Source of the DNA: Chlorobiaceae bacterium
GTDB lineage: Bacteria > Bacteroidota > Ignavibacteria > UBA10030 > SZUA-254
NCBI GenBank assembly: GCA_013824245.1
Contig: PNNN01000051.1
Span: forward strand, 1 to 64,000
Direction: 5' to 3'
Length of the DNA stretch: 64,000 nucleotides
Part shown: piece by piece, positions 29,207 through 40,021 of the stretch
Layout of the letters: every line of letters starts with the position of its first letter
Position numbering within the stretch: position 1 is the stretch's first letter
Notes under the pieces: model-generated
Told to the model about the DNA's origin: nothing
The model's database searches: none
What the model saw: the letters and a program-made list of their open reading frames with translations, nothing else
Position numbers and translations under genes: made by a program

Positions 29207-29294
29207 AGATTTATCTCCTGATTTTGTAATGTCAATCAGCTCTGCGTTTCTGCGGCATGATTCTTACCGCAGAGACGCAAAGGACACATTGCTT

Positions 29295-30599
<1,305 letters not shown>

Positions 30600-30678
30600 T
30601 CAATAAAAACGTTTAAATATCGCCAGATTTTGACTGAAAAGCAAAGATGCTAACTATGGCTTAAGATTGGTGCTGTTA

Positions 30679-32577
30679 CTATTTAAGTTGAGAGGGAAGA
30701 AGAAATTCTTTTAGCCGAATTACATCTGCCGGTATTTTGCCAAATCTTTCTCCGCGCTCAATCATAAATAAAGCGCTGTCAGTTTTTCCTATCACAGAAT
30801 ATAATTTTCCAAGATTGAAATATGCGGAGGCATAATCTGGTTTGATGTGAATGGATTGCAATAGCGATTGCTTTGCTAATTCGTTCTTGTTCAGATTTGC
30901 ATATATCAAACCTAAGCGCTCATGAATTCTATATAAAGATGTATCTTTCTTTAATGCTTGCATGTAAGTATTTATCGCGCTGTCCGGGAGATTAAGTTGT
31001 TCGAACAGCGCGGCTAATTCGATGTATCGATTTTCATTGGTTGGCTCCATCGAAATCAGCGTTCGGCATACCGAAACCGCTTCCGGAATATTCCCTGATA
31101 TGAAATATGTTTGTCGCAGCTTCGAATATCCTAAGAAATCTTCCGGTTTTAATTCAATATATTTTTTTAGATGAGAGATAGTCTTATCGTATTCTTGCTT
31201 ATCGAAATAATAACCTGCAAGATTAAAATATGATCGGTTTGCAGAGGGAGCTTTTTCGATTGCATCGAGCCAGAGTGTTTCGCTGTTCTTCCAAACAGGT
31301 ATGCGCATGAACGAAGAGACTGCAAGGACAATAATCAATGCGATTGTCGCGATTTTTGCTGTTAATAAATTCTTCCCGATGTCAATGCTCGATACAAGCA
31401 TAGCCAGTACGAATGTGTATCCAACCATCGGTGTGTAAAGTCGATGCTCAAGAATTGGAACTGCTAACGGAATAATATTTAAAGCCGGCAGTAAGCCAAC
31501 CCCAAGCCATAATAGAGCAAAACTAAAAATATTTTTTTTGAATAAGGAAAGAATAAACAGAATGAATAGCGAAATGGCGAAAATGTATGCAATTATATTC
31601 CACGGATATTCCAGCCAAAGTAATCTATCAAGTGGGTGTTCAACAGATAAATTTATTGGAGCAACAAGCAATTTCATGTTTTCGGTCAATATTGCCGGAA
31701 GTAGTTGTAACCGGCTCAATACCGGAAGTTTGCCGTATAATTCTTCTGCCCCAATCATTTTTCCAAATAGTAAAATTCTGATTATAAGATAAATAACTAA
31801 AGGAATCGAAAACCAGATAAATTTTTTAATCTTTTCTCTTGAAAAAAATATTGCTGGAGATTCTTTTCTTATAGTGAGTTCATATATCGGAATCAAGGTA
31901 AGATAAAACGCGCCAGATTCCTTTGTGAATAAGGCAAAGCAAAATGAGGCAACACTCAGAACAAAATATCGATTCGATTTTTCCGGTTTTTCATAATGCA
32001 GATGGTACCAATAAATCATCAAAACGATGAAAAGTGCCAGAAGAATATCATTTCTGCCGGCTATCCAAGCCACAGATTCAACATTAATTGGATGGACGGC
32101 AAAAAATAACGCGGCAGTCAAAGCGAGCCACGATTGTTTGGATAGAGAGTTGAAAAGAAAAAAGACAGATAAAACGGTTATCAGATGCAAGATGATATTT
32201 GTTGCATGATACCCGGCGGGGTTCAGTTTCCAAACTTGATAATCGAGGATGTAACTTGTTAAAAGTATCGGGCGGTAATAAATGCTTTCTTGCCGCCATG
32301 ATGTAAATGCGCTTGTTGAAAATGATGCTATAATATTTCCCGGATTTTTTAGGAAAGATTCATTCTGGAATACAAGATAATAATCGTCGTAATTAACAAA
32401 ATCATATGTAACGGTGATTCCGTAAATGAGAATTGTACAAAAAGATAGAATGAAGATTTGTTTCCAGTAAGTTCGAAAATTAGAATATGTTTTATTCAAT
32501 TGCGATGATTCGGTATTTACCGCTTCAGATAAAATCGGCTCGTGATTTTCTTTCGACTCGGACAGTAGTTCTTGCAT
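30679..32577 (-). CDS. Multi-pass membrane protein with TPR repeats
   Basis: Hydrophobic N-half with AVHPINVESVAWIAGRNDIL; TPR C-half. Start placed at MQELLSES, so it no longer overlaps murA. Confidence 0.8.
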   Translation of the reverse strand: MQELLSESKENHEPILSEAVNTESSQLNKTYSNFRTYWKQIFILSFCTILIYGITVTYDFVNYDDYYLVFQNESFLKNPGNIIASFSTSAFTSWRQESIYYRPILLTSYILDYQVWKLNPAGYHATNIILHLITVLSVFFLFNSLSKQSWLALTAALFFAVHPINVESVAWIAGRNDILLALFIVLMIYWYHLHYEKPEKSNRYFVLSVASFCFALFTKESGAFYLTLIPIYELTIRKESPAIFFSREKIKKFIWFSIPLVIYLIIRILLFGKMIGAEELYGKLPVLSRLQLLPAILTENMKLLVAPINLSVEHPLDRLLWLEYPWNIIAYIFAISLFILFILSLFKKNIFSFALLWLGVGLLPALNIIPLAVPILEHRLYTPMVGYTFVLAMLVSSIDIGKNLLTAKIATIALIIVLAVSSFMRIPVWKNSETLWLDAIEKAPSANRSYFNLAGYYFDKQEYDKTISHLKKYIELKPEDFLGYSKLRQTYFISGNIPEAVSVCRTLISMEPTNENRYIELAALFEQLNLPDSAINTYMQALKKDTSLYRIHERLGLIYANLNKNELAKQSLLQSIHIKPDYASAYFNLGKLYSVIGKTDSALFMIERGERFGKIPADVIRLKEFLLPSQLK

Positions 32578-32599
32578 TTGAAATTGAGCAGAATTAAAA

Positions 32600-33862
32600 T
32601 TAATATTCTTTACCCGAAACTCTTCTGATTTTTGCGCCAAGAGATTGCAATTTTTTCTCCAGGCGTTCATATCCGCGGTCGAGATGATAAACACGGAGGA
32701 CTTCAGTTTTTCCTTTTGCCACCAATCCGGCAAGCACCAAGCTGGCAGAAGCACGTAAGTCTGTCGACATTACCTTTGCTGCCTTTAGCTGTTTAACTCC
32801 CTTCACCATTGCGGTGTTTCGGTTTAATTCAATGTTTGCACCAAGCCGGATCAATTCCGGTACATGTTTAAATCTATCGAAATATATCGTATCAATAATT
32901 ACGGATGAACCTTTTGCCACCGACATTAATGACAACCATTGTGCCTGCATATCGGTTGGAAATCCGGGATAAACAGCAGTGGTAACATCTACAGGTTTTG
33001 GAATTTTTGGAGATTGAATTTTAATCCAGTCGGTGCCAATTTGTAATTTCGATCCAGCTTCTTCTAATTTTGTCAACAGCGATGTTATATGCGAAGGATT
33101 ACAATTTTCTATTTTTATTTTTCCACCTGTTAAAGCGGCGGCTACTAAAAAAGTCCCGGCTTCAATCCTATCGGGTATCATGGCTTCGTTAACGGGATGT
33201 AATGCGTCAACACCTTCAATCTCTAAACGTGTTGTTCCAATCCCATTTATTTGTGCCCCCATTTTGACAAGAAATTCCGCAAGAGCTATTATTTCCGGTT
33301 CGATAGCTGCGTTCTCAATTACGGATGTTCCTTTTGCAAGCACAGCCGCCATCATAACATTTCCGGTGGCTCCAACGCTTGAAACATCAAACGTGATTCG
33401 CGCTCCCTTTAATTTTTTTGCTTTCGCGACGATATATCCTTGATCGATCTCAATCTTCGCGCCCAATTTTCTAACGCCTTCGATATGAAGGTTCACCGGG
33501 CGTGGTCCCCATGCGCAGCCGCCGGGCAGAGATACTTTCGCGTAACCATATCTCGCTACAAGTGGACCTAAAACATAAATTGAAGCGCGCATTTTCTTCA
33601 CTTGCTCGTAGGGAGCTTCGAACTTATTCACGCGAAATGTATTAATTGAAAGAATCTGATTATGCTTTTCTGTATCCACACCCATCATTTCGAGGAGCTT
33701 CGACATGGTAGATATGTCGCGCAGATCGGGTATGTTATCGAACTGATATTTTCCACTGGCTAATAGTGTTGCGGGCATAAGCGCCAATGCTGCATTTTTT
33801 GAACCACCAATTTTTATTGTGCCCTTGAGTGTATTTCCTCCGTTAATAATGAATTTATCCAC
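32600..33862 (-). CDS. murA: UDP-N-acetylglucosamine 1-carboxyvinyltransferase
   Basis: INGGNTLKGTIKIGGSKNAALALMPATLLA; PGGCAWGPRPVNLHIEG; YPGFPTDMQAQWLSLM; DLRASASLVLAGLVA. Confidence 0.97.
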   Translation of the reverse strand: MDKFIINGGNTLKGTIKIGGSKNAALALMPATLLASGKYQFDNIPDLRDISTMSKLLEMMGVDTEKHNQILSINTFRVNKFEAPYEQVKKMRASIYVLGPLVARYGYAKVSLPGGCAWGPRPVNLHIEGVRKLGAKIEIDQGYIVAKAKKLKGARITFDVSSVGATGNVMMAAVLAKGTSVIENAAIEPEIIALAEFLVKMGAQINGIGTTRLEIEGVDALHPVNEAMIPDRIEAGTFLVAAALTGGKIKIENCNPSHITSLLTKLEEAGSKLQIGTDWIKIQSPKIPKPVDVTTAVYPGFPTDMQAQWLSLMSVAKGSSVIIDTIYFDRFKHVPELIRLGANIELNRNTAMVKGVKQLKAAKVMSTDLRASASLVLAGLVAKGKTEVLRVYHLDRGYERLEKKLQSLGAKIRRVSGKEY

Positions 33863-33957
33863 GCTCTTTATCCTTTATCGAATAAATTTTTTGATTCTGA
33901 CTTAACTTGAATTGTCGTTATCGAAAATATACGGCAAACCGAACGGAAAAGCAATCC

Positions 33958-33986
33958 TTGACAATAGATTGAAAATCTATTACTTT
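33958..33986 (+). promoter_or_regulatory. Sigma70-like promoter TTGACA-N17-TACTTT with AATAGATT-GAA-AATCTATT palindrome in the spacer
   Basis: -35 at 33958-33963, -10 at 33981-33986, upstream of 34027 CDS; palindrome 33963-33981. Confidence 0.55.
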
Positions 33987-34026
33987 CACATATCAAGAAA
34001 AAAGATTTTTCAAAGGAATACAAGCC

Positions 34027-35421
34027 ATGGCATTACTGATAAAGAACGGAACAATAGTAACAGCGGAATCTATTTCGCATAAAGATATTTTAATAGAAGA
34101 AGATAAAATATCACGTATCGAATCGAATATATTTATTGATGGGATTGAAATGATCGATGCTGAGGGAAAATATGTGATTCCGGGCGGAGTGGATGTCCAC
34201 ACACATCTCGATATGCCGTTAGGCAACATTGTTTCGCGTGACGACTTTGAAACCGGGACCCGTGCCGCGGCGTTTGGAGGCACAACCACTATTATAGATT
34301 ATGCCACTCAGTCAAGAGGAATGCGAATGCAGGAGGCGCTTGAAATTTGGCATCGCAAAGCGGCGGGCAAAGCATGCATCGATTATGGTTTCCATATGAT
34401 TGTTACGGAATTGAGAAATTCTTTCGATGAAGATCTAAAAGAAATGATACGCGAGGGCGTTACCAGTTTTAAATTATTTATGGCTTATCCGGGATCGTTG
34501 ATGGTTGACGATGAAACAATTTTGCAAGCTCTGAAAATTTCAGGCAAGCATGGAGGATTGATTTGTCTTCATGCCGAGGATGGTAACGATATAGATATGC
34601 GTGTTAAACTTGCTCTTGCATCGGGAAATATATCGCCTAAATACCACGCGCTTACGAGGCCGCCGTCAACCGAAGCTATTGCTGTAAGGCGAGCGATAGC
34701 GCTTGCCGCAAAAGCGAATGCGCCATTATATATCGTTCACGTTTCTTCGTCTGATGCCCTTAAAGAGATTGAACAAGGGAAGCGAAAGAATCTTCCTGTT
34801 CTGGGAGAAACCTGCCCGCAGTATTTGTTTTTGTCGATTGATGATATTGATAAGCCAAATTTTGAAGGTGCGAAATATGTATTTACACCGCCTGTTCGAG
34901 AACACGATCATCAGGATGTTTTATGGAAAGGATTAATCTCCAACACGTTAGATGTAGTAGCAACGGATCATTGTCCTTTTAATTTTATCGGAGATAAAGA
35001 AATTGGACGCGAAAATTTTGCAAAAATCCCGAACGGCGGACCAGGTATCGAAAACAGATTGCATTTGCTTTTCGAAGGTGGTGTCAATGAGAAGAGAATT
35101 TCATTGAACCGCTGGGTCGATCTTGTTTCTACCAGACCGGCGAAAATATTCGGTTTGTTTCCGCGAAAAGGAACTATCGCCGTGGGTAGCGATGCCGATA
35201 TTGTAATTTGGGATCCCACCAAAGATCATAGAATTTCTGCAAGCACACATCATATGAGAGTCGACTACAATATGTATGAAGGAACAAAAATTATGGGAGA
35301 TGTTACAATTGTTCTCTCGCGTGGTAAAATTATAGTACAAGAAGGAAAGTGGAGAGGAAGTTTAAAGCACGGTAACTTTTTAACAAGGGATCTTTTCGGA
35401 TTTCAGATAAATCACTCCTAA
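34027..35421 (+). CDS. Dihydropyrimidinase/D-hydantoinase family
   Basis: GGVDVHTHLDMP; GVTSFKLFMAYPG (carboxylated Lys); CLHAEDG; VVATDHCPF; NGGPGIENRL. Confidence 0.93.
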   Translation: MALLIKNGTIVTAESISHKDILIEEDKISRIESNIFIDGIEMIDAEGKYVIPGGVDVHTHLDMPLGNIVSRDDFETGTRAAAFGGTTTIIDYATQSRGMRMQEALEIWHRKAAGKACIDYGFHMIVTELRNSFDEDLKEMIREGVTSFKLFMAYPGSLMVDDETILQALKISGKHGGLICLHAEDGNDIDMRVKLALASGNISPKYHALTRPPSTEAIAVRRAIALAAKANAPLYIVHVSSSDALKEIEQGKRKNLPVLGETCPQYLFLSIDDIDKPNFEGAKYVFTPPVREHDHQDVLWKGLISNTLDVVATDHCPFNFIGDKEIGRENFAKIPNGGPGIENRLHLLFEGGVNEKRISLNRWVDLVSTRPAKIFGLFPRKGTIAVGSDADIVIWDPTKDHRISASTHHMRVDYNMYEGTKIMGDVTIVLSRGKIIVQEGKWRGSLKHGNFLTRDLFGFQINHS

Positions 35422-35456
35422 AATATCAGATCAAACCAGTAATTATTTCTTTCGAT

Positions 35457-35482
35457 CAGGTAATATTTACCTGTATTTTTTT
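35457..35482 (+). terminator. Intrinsic terminator CAGGTAA-TAT-TTACCTG + T-rich tail
   Basis: Perfect 7-bp stem followed by tattttttt, downstream of 34027-35421. Confidence 0.75.
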
Positions 35483-35641
35483 ATTTATCATCCATAGTAT
35501 CAAATTATTGCCTGATTTTCAATAATTTCAGCATTATTCTTATATGTGCAGATGATAATAAATTTGGCATGTCAATTGTCAAGAAGTAGGGGAGACATAA
35601 TAAATGAGTTATTAAAATACAACAAATGATGGATAAGAAAA

Positions 35642-36022
35642 ATGGGACAGCAACAACTGCTTCTTTTAATACTCGGTGTAATTATAGTCGGAATAGCGAT
35701 AGCTGTTGGAGTAACGATGTTTGGCGCTCATAGTACCGAAGCAAACAAAGATGGTATTACCAGCGGCTTAATAAGTATATCGGCGAACGCGTACGAATAT
35801 AAAATTAGACCGAGAACATTAGGCGGTGGTCTCCCGTCGTATGTAGGTTATTCGGTACCGGTGAAGTTGCAATCTGATGAAAACGGTGCATATCAGGTAT
35901 TTGGGTCGGTAACAGCATCACAAATACAAATACGCGGAACTTCATCTCAAAATTCGACTTGGAATGCAACATGCACAATTGATAGTATGGGTAAGCCATC
36001 TATAAGTTATAACGGTTGGTAG
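35642..36022 (+). CDS. Type IV pilin-like major subunit, copy 1, ultra-short leader
   Basis: MG|QQQLLLLILGVIIVGIAIAVGVTMFGAHST; in-frame TGA at 35627; hydrophobic N-helix then beta-rich domain ending GW. Confidence 0.65.
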   Translation: MGQQQLLLLILGVIIVGIAIAVGVTMFGAHSTEANKDGITSGLISISANAYEYKIRPRTLGGGLPSYVGYSVPVKLQSDENGAYQVFGSVTASQIQIRGTSSQNSTWNATCTIDSMGKPSISYNGW

Positions 36023-36088
36023 AACACAAAACTTTTTTTAAAAATAAACATTAAACAACAAACAACAACAATTTAAAGGATTTTTATT

Positions 36089-36472
36089 ATGGGTCAGCAA
36101 CAACTTCTACTTATCATACTCGGCGTTATAATCGTCGGTATAGCCATTGCAGTTGGTATATCACAGTTCGGCGCACACAGCACACAGGCAAATAAAGACG
36201 GCGTAACGTCGAGCTTGGTAAATATAGCCGCCAACGCATATCAATTTAAGATTCGTCCGACAACCATGGGCGGCGGCGGTGGATCATATGTTAATTATAC
36301 GGTACCTACAAAGATGGCATCGGATGATAACGGTACATACACAATTCAAACTGCCGGAACAGCTACAACCATCATTTTCCGCGGCGTATCATCGCTAAGC
36401 ACAAGCTATACGTCAGATTGTACTGTGGATTCGACCGGAAAGACAACCCTCTCGTATAGCACGGGCTGGTAA
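36089..36472 (+). CDS. Type IV pilin-like major subunit, copy 2 (tandem paralogue)
   Basis: MG|QQQLLLIILGVIIVGIAIAVGISQFGAHST nearly identical to copy 1; AAAGGA RBS; in-frame TAA 15 nt upstream. Confidence 0.7.
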   Translation: MGQQQLLLIILGVIIVGIAIAVGISQFGAHSTQANKDGVTSSLVNIAANAYQFKIRPTTMGGGGGSYVNYTVPTKMASDDNGTYTIQTAGTATTIIFRGVSSLSTSYTSDCTVDSTGKTTLSYSTGW

Positions 36473-36535
36473 TAAATTTAGGATTGCTTTGGTATCTCAA
36501 ATTTTAGATGAGATGTGCTAAAGCGTCAACATGTT

Positions 36536-36589
36536 TGCTTTGCCAGATGTAACAGGATATTGGTCCTCAAACTCTGGCAAAGCATTTTT
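36536..36589 (+). terminator. Strong intrinsic terminator after the pilin pair
   Basis: Perfect 12-bp stem TGCTTTGCCAGA/TCTGGCAAAGCA followed by TTTTT. Confidence 0.85.
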
Positions 36590-36766
36590 GTCTTATTTTA
36601 GGGTGTAAAATAAAATGTGATTTTGGTAATATCAGGGTTGCATTTTTCAATAATGTAATGTAGATTGCTACGGCTAAATAATTATAGCCGACTAAACAAT
36701 ATGCAAGGTCGATAGGGTCGGACGAGCAGTTGTAAAATAGTAAGAAAATAAAAACGGAGTGGTCAA

Positions 36767-38116
36767 ATGCCTGAATTTCGGATAGAGGGTATCTCAACTT
36801 CTGGAAAAGCAATACAGGGAATAATAGAAGCTGAGAATCCTCGTGTTGCAAAACAAAAATCGCAGCAAATGGCTGCGACGCGAAAATTTAAGTTACTGCG
36901 TGTTCTGCCACGTACTACGTTCTTATACAAAGTCCAGCGTGGCGGCGAAAAACCTTTACTTGGTGAACAAAAAGCATTCACTAAGGAAGAAGTTCAAGAC
37001 GCCCTTTCTAAAATGGGATTTCGCGTGTTAAGCGTGCGGAAAAAAATCATTGATTTTAAAATTAAACCTCCCAATGCTGAGATTGTTACATTTGTTCGCG
37101 TAAGCGCAGATCTGATTCGTCAGAAACTGCCGTACAACGAGATTCTACAACTCATGGTGAATGACATCGAAAATAAAACTCTCCGCGACTCTATTAGGGA
37201 AATTAATAATGAATTAAAACAGGGAAAAGACAGCGAGAAAGTTTTTGTCAAACAAGAAGGTGTGTTAGGTATATTTGCCGCGCATATGCTCGGTTTGGCA
37301 TCGAAGAGTGGCAACATGGCAGAGATTTACGACAGCACCGCTAAATTTCTTGAGCGCCGCGCTGAATTTAAGAAAAATTTAAAAAGCGCACTCATCATGC
37401 CCGCTGTAACACTGGTAGCATTATTTGGTGCTTGCGTTTATTATGTTGGATTTATTTTCCCGGATATGGCGGAAGTCTTTGTTAGATTAAAAGTAGATAT
37501 GCGCCAATTTCCGATGACATATTTTTCATTGCAAATGAGTTATTTCCTTCAAGATAATTTTCTCGTCATACTTATCCTCACTTTGATACCGGTTGTGTTT
37601 GCAATCCGATTTTTCACCACCGAGCGAGGGAAATTTATTCTTGATCAATATATTTGGAAGATTCCGGTATTAGGGTCTTTGCTTCATAAATCGGCAATCG
37701 AAATTTTTTGCAGAGTATTTTACGCTTTGTATAGCGGGGCTGGTGAAAACATCGACGTGATAAGAATGGCTGCTGAAGCATGCAGTAATAAATATATGGA
37801 ACAGCAGATAAAAACAATTGCAATTCCGATGATGGTTGAAAGAGGCGCCGGTATAACTGAAGCATTCGAAGCAAGCGGCGTGTTTACTAAAACGGCACTC
37901 TCCAGATTCCATTCTGGCGCTGAGACCGGTACCGTTAAGCATACCGCATTGCAGCTTGCCGAGTATTATGAAAAAGAAACAAATTATAAAATGCGAAACG
38001 CTATCGATTTTATCCAACTTTGGGTAAATATGATTATCATGATTGTGCTGACGTTATTGACACTTGTATCTTCAGAAACAGCAACATTCCATCCAAGCAG
38101 CATGGGTGGTAGGTGA
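36767..38116 (+). CDS. pilC: Type IV pilus inner-membrane platform protein (PilC/GspF)
   Basis: Two T2SF-like segments: FVRVSADLIRQKLPYNEIL... and AIEIFCRVFYALYSGAGENIDVIRMAAEACSNKYMEQQI...; TM helices. Confidence 0.88.
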   Translation: MPEFRIEGISTSGKAIQGIIEAENPRVAKQKSQQMAATRKFKLLRVLPRTTFLYKVQRGGEKPLLGEQKAFTKEEVQDALSKMGFRVLSVRKKIIDFKIKPPNAEIVTFVRVSADLIRQKLPYNEILQLMVNDIENKTLRDSIREINNELKQGKDSEKVFVKQEGVLGIFAAHMLGLASKSGNMAEIYDSTAKFLERRAEFKKNLKSALIMPAVTLVALFGACVYYVGFIFPDMAEVFVRLKVDMRQFPMTYFSLQMSYFLQDNFLVILILTLIPVVFAIRFFTTERGKFILDQYIWKIPVLGSLLHKSAIEIFCRVFYALYSGAGENIDVIRMAAEACSNKYMEQQIKTIAIPMMVERGAGITEAFEASGVFTKTALSRFHSGAETGTVKHTALQLAEYYEKETNYKMRNAIDFIQLWVNMIIMIVLTLLTLVSSETATFHPSSMGGR

Positions 38117-38149
38117 TGAAACGGTATTATGTAATATTGGGAAAATAAC

Positions 38150-39940
38150 ATGGCAGATGTTGATATTACCGATAAAATAGGTTACACGCTATTAAAGAAG
38201 GGGATCATTGATTATGAAACCCTCGAAAGGTCACTTCGTGTGCGCGAAAGCGAAGATAAGAAAACACGTCGCAACCTTGGACAAATATTAGTAACCGATT
38301 TTCGGATTGATCATGATCTCGTTTTTCGGGAAGTAGCTAACCTCTATGCGTTTCGGGAAATTTACTTAAGCGATGAGGTAGTTGATCCTCCACGAATCGA
38401 ATTTATTAAAAAATATGTAGACACCTTACCTGAAAATTATCGGGATCTTTTAATTCAAACTAAAATGCTGCCCCTGAGGTTCGACGAAAAACAACCGGAT
38501 AAACTGATAATAATCGCTGGCGATCCGACAGATCGCAACATACCTTCGGTTGCAAGAAATTTTGGTGTGAAAAAATATGAGGTTTGTTATAGCCGTTTGA
38601 AGGATTTGCAAAATCTTTTAGAGCAGGTTGTACCACCCGAGAATGAATTCCTTAAGTTGCTCGCAAATGCCGATGTCCAATTGAATACTGGAATAGAGGA
38701 TGAAGGTGCTGTTGATGAAGAATCACTCGAAAGTGAAATAAATAAAAGTGCTCTTGTTAATCTCGTGGAAGGGTGTCTTGTTGAAGCGGTGCGTTCCGGA
38801 TCGAGCGATATTCATATAATTGGAAAAGAAGGAAACCGGACCGAAATCTTAATGCGACTTGATGGTAATTTGAAAATGTGGCATGTTCAGGATAATACAA
38901 TGCCCGAGGCGGTTGCGGCGGTTGTTAAAGACCGTTCGAAAAATATTGATCGCTTTGAGCGTGAAATGTCGCAAGATGGTTTTATCCAGCGAACAATCGA
39001 CGGGCACCAGATTCGTTTTAGGGTTTCAATCATGCCGATTGTTGGTACAGAGTTTAAACATAAATTCGAGAGTATAGTTATTCGCGTTTTGGATGACCGT
39101 AAAGTTATCACCGATCTTAATAAGCTTGGTCTTCAGGGACCCGCGCGCGATTTTTTCTACAAGGCAATTTCAAAGCCACAAGGGATAGTAATTTTAACAG
39201 GTCCAACCGGAAGTGGAAAAAGTACAACACTTATTGCCGCACTCCATCAAGTTATAGATCCCACTGTGAACGTTTTAACCGTAGAAGATCCGGTCGAATA
39301 TATAATCAAAGGCGCGCGGCAATTAAAAATTGGGCCGAAAATGGATTTCGATCTTGCCATTCGTGGTATCCTCCGGCACGATCCCGATATCGTACTTGTT
39401 GGTGAGATGCGTGATAAAACAACAGCAGAAATTGCTGTAAAACTTGCTAACACAGGTCATCTAACTTTTTCAACTCTACATACAAACGATGCACCAAGTG
39501 CAATCTCACGTCTATTTAAAATGGGAATTGAACCGTTTTTAATTGCATACGCAATTAATATCGTGGTTGCACAACGATTAATCCGTACGCTTTGCCCTAT
39601 CTGTAAAAAACCGATGAAGATGACCGATAAAGACAGAGATATTTTTAATAAATTCGGTTTTACAGATGAAATGATAAAAAACGCAACATTTTTCGATCCT
39701 GTTGGTTGTGATAAATGCAACAGCGGGTGGAAGGGGCGTGCGGCAATTCATGAAGCGCTCTATTTTACACGTGAAATTAAACAACTTATTGTAACTGCAG
39801 GCGATGATATAAATGAAAATGCCCTTCGTGAACAAGCAGTTAAAGATGGAATGTGGACATTGCGTCGTTCAGGGATGGAAAGAATGATGGAAGGGGCTAC
39901 TACATTGGAAGAAATAATCGCTACCACCACAGAAGATTGA
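38150..39940 (+). CDS. pilB: Type IV pilus assembly ATPase (PilB/GspE) with MshEN-like N-terminus
   Basis: LTGPTGSGKSTTLIAAL; VEDPVEYIIKGARQLKI; LRHDPDIVLVGEMRDKTTAEIAVKLANTGHLTFSTLHTNDA; CPIC...CDKC zinc motif. Confidence 0.95.
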   Translation: MADVDITDKIGYTLLKKGIIDYETLERSLRVRESEDKKTRRNLGQILVTDFRIDHDLVFREVANLYAFREIYLSDEVVDPPRIEFIKKYVDTLPENYRDLLIQTKMLPLRFDEKQPDKLIIIAGDPTDRNIPSVARNFGVKKYEVCYSRLKDLQNLLEQVVPPENEFLKLLANADVQLNTGIEDEGAVDEESLESEINKSALVNLVEGCLVEAVRSGSSDIHIIGKEGNRTEILMRLDGNLKMWHVQDNTMPEAVAAVVKDRSKNIDRFEREMSQDGFIQRTIDGHQIRFRVSIMPIVGTEFKHKFESIVIRVLDDRKVITDLNKLGLQGPARDFFYKAISKPQGIVILTGPTGSGKSTTLIAALHQVIDPTVNVLTVEDPVEYIIKGARQLKIGPKMDFDLAIRGILRHDPDIVLVGEMRDKTTAEIAVKLANTGHLTFSTLHTNDAPSAISRLFKMGIEPFLIAYAINIVVAQRLIRTLCPICKKPMKMTDKDRDIFNKFGFTDEMIKNATFFDPVGCDKCNSGWKGRAAIHEALYFTREIKQLIVTAGDDINENALREQAVKDGMWTLRRSGMERMMEGATTLEEIIATTTED

Positions 39941-40021
39941 GTTTATTGTGACGGTATGCACAAGATTGTTGATTATGGTTGGTGACAGTGTTACCTTAGT
40001 CTAAAGGGTGAAAGATAAACT

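Noticed and set aside
30679-32754. Real overlap between the TPR membrane protein and murA
   Set aside because: First 59 codons of the ORF show no sensible signal; the start at 32577 (MQELLSES) removes the overlap.
35627-35644. Basic leader for pilin copy 1 via an upstream non-ATG start (TGG ATA AGA AAA ATG)
   Set aside because: Would need an ATA start directly after TGA; copy 2 and the minor pilins have no equivalent basic codons, so the MG start is preferred.
36590-36766. c-di-GMP (GEMM-I) riboswitch in the pilC leader
   Set aside because: A GCTACGGCTA...TAGCCG segment looked suggestive, but the GCAAA/GACGCAAAGC and GGTTACC signatures are missing; kept only as an unclassified structured leader.
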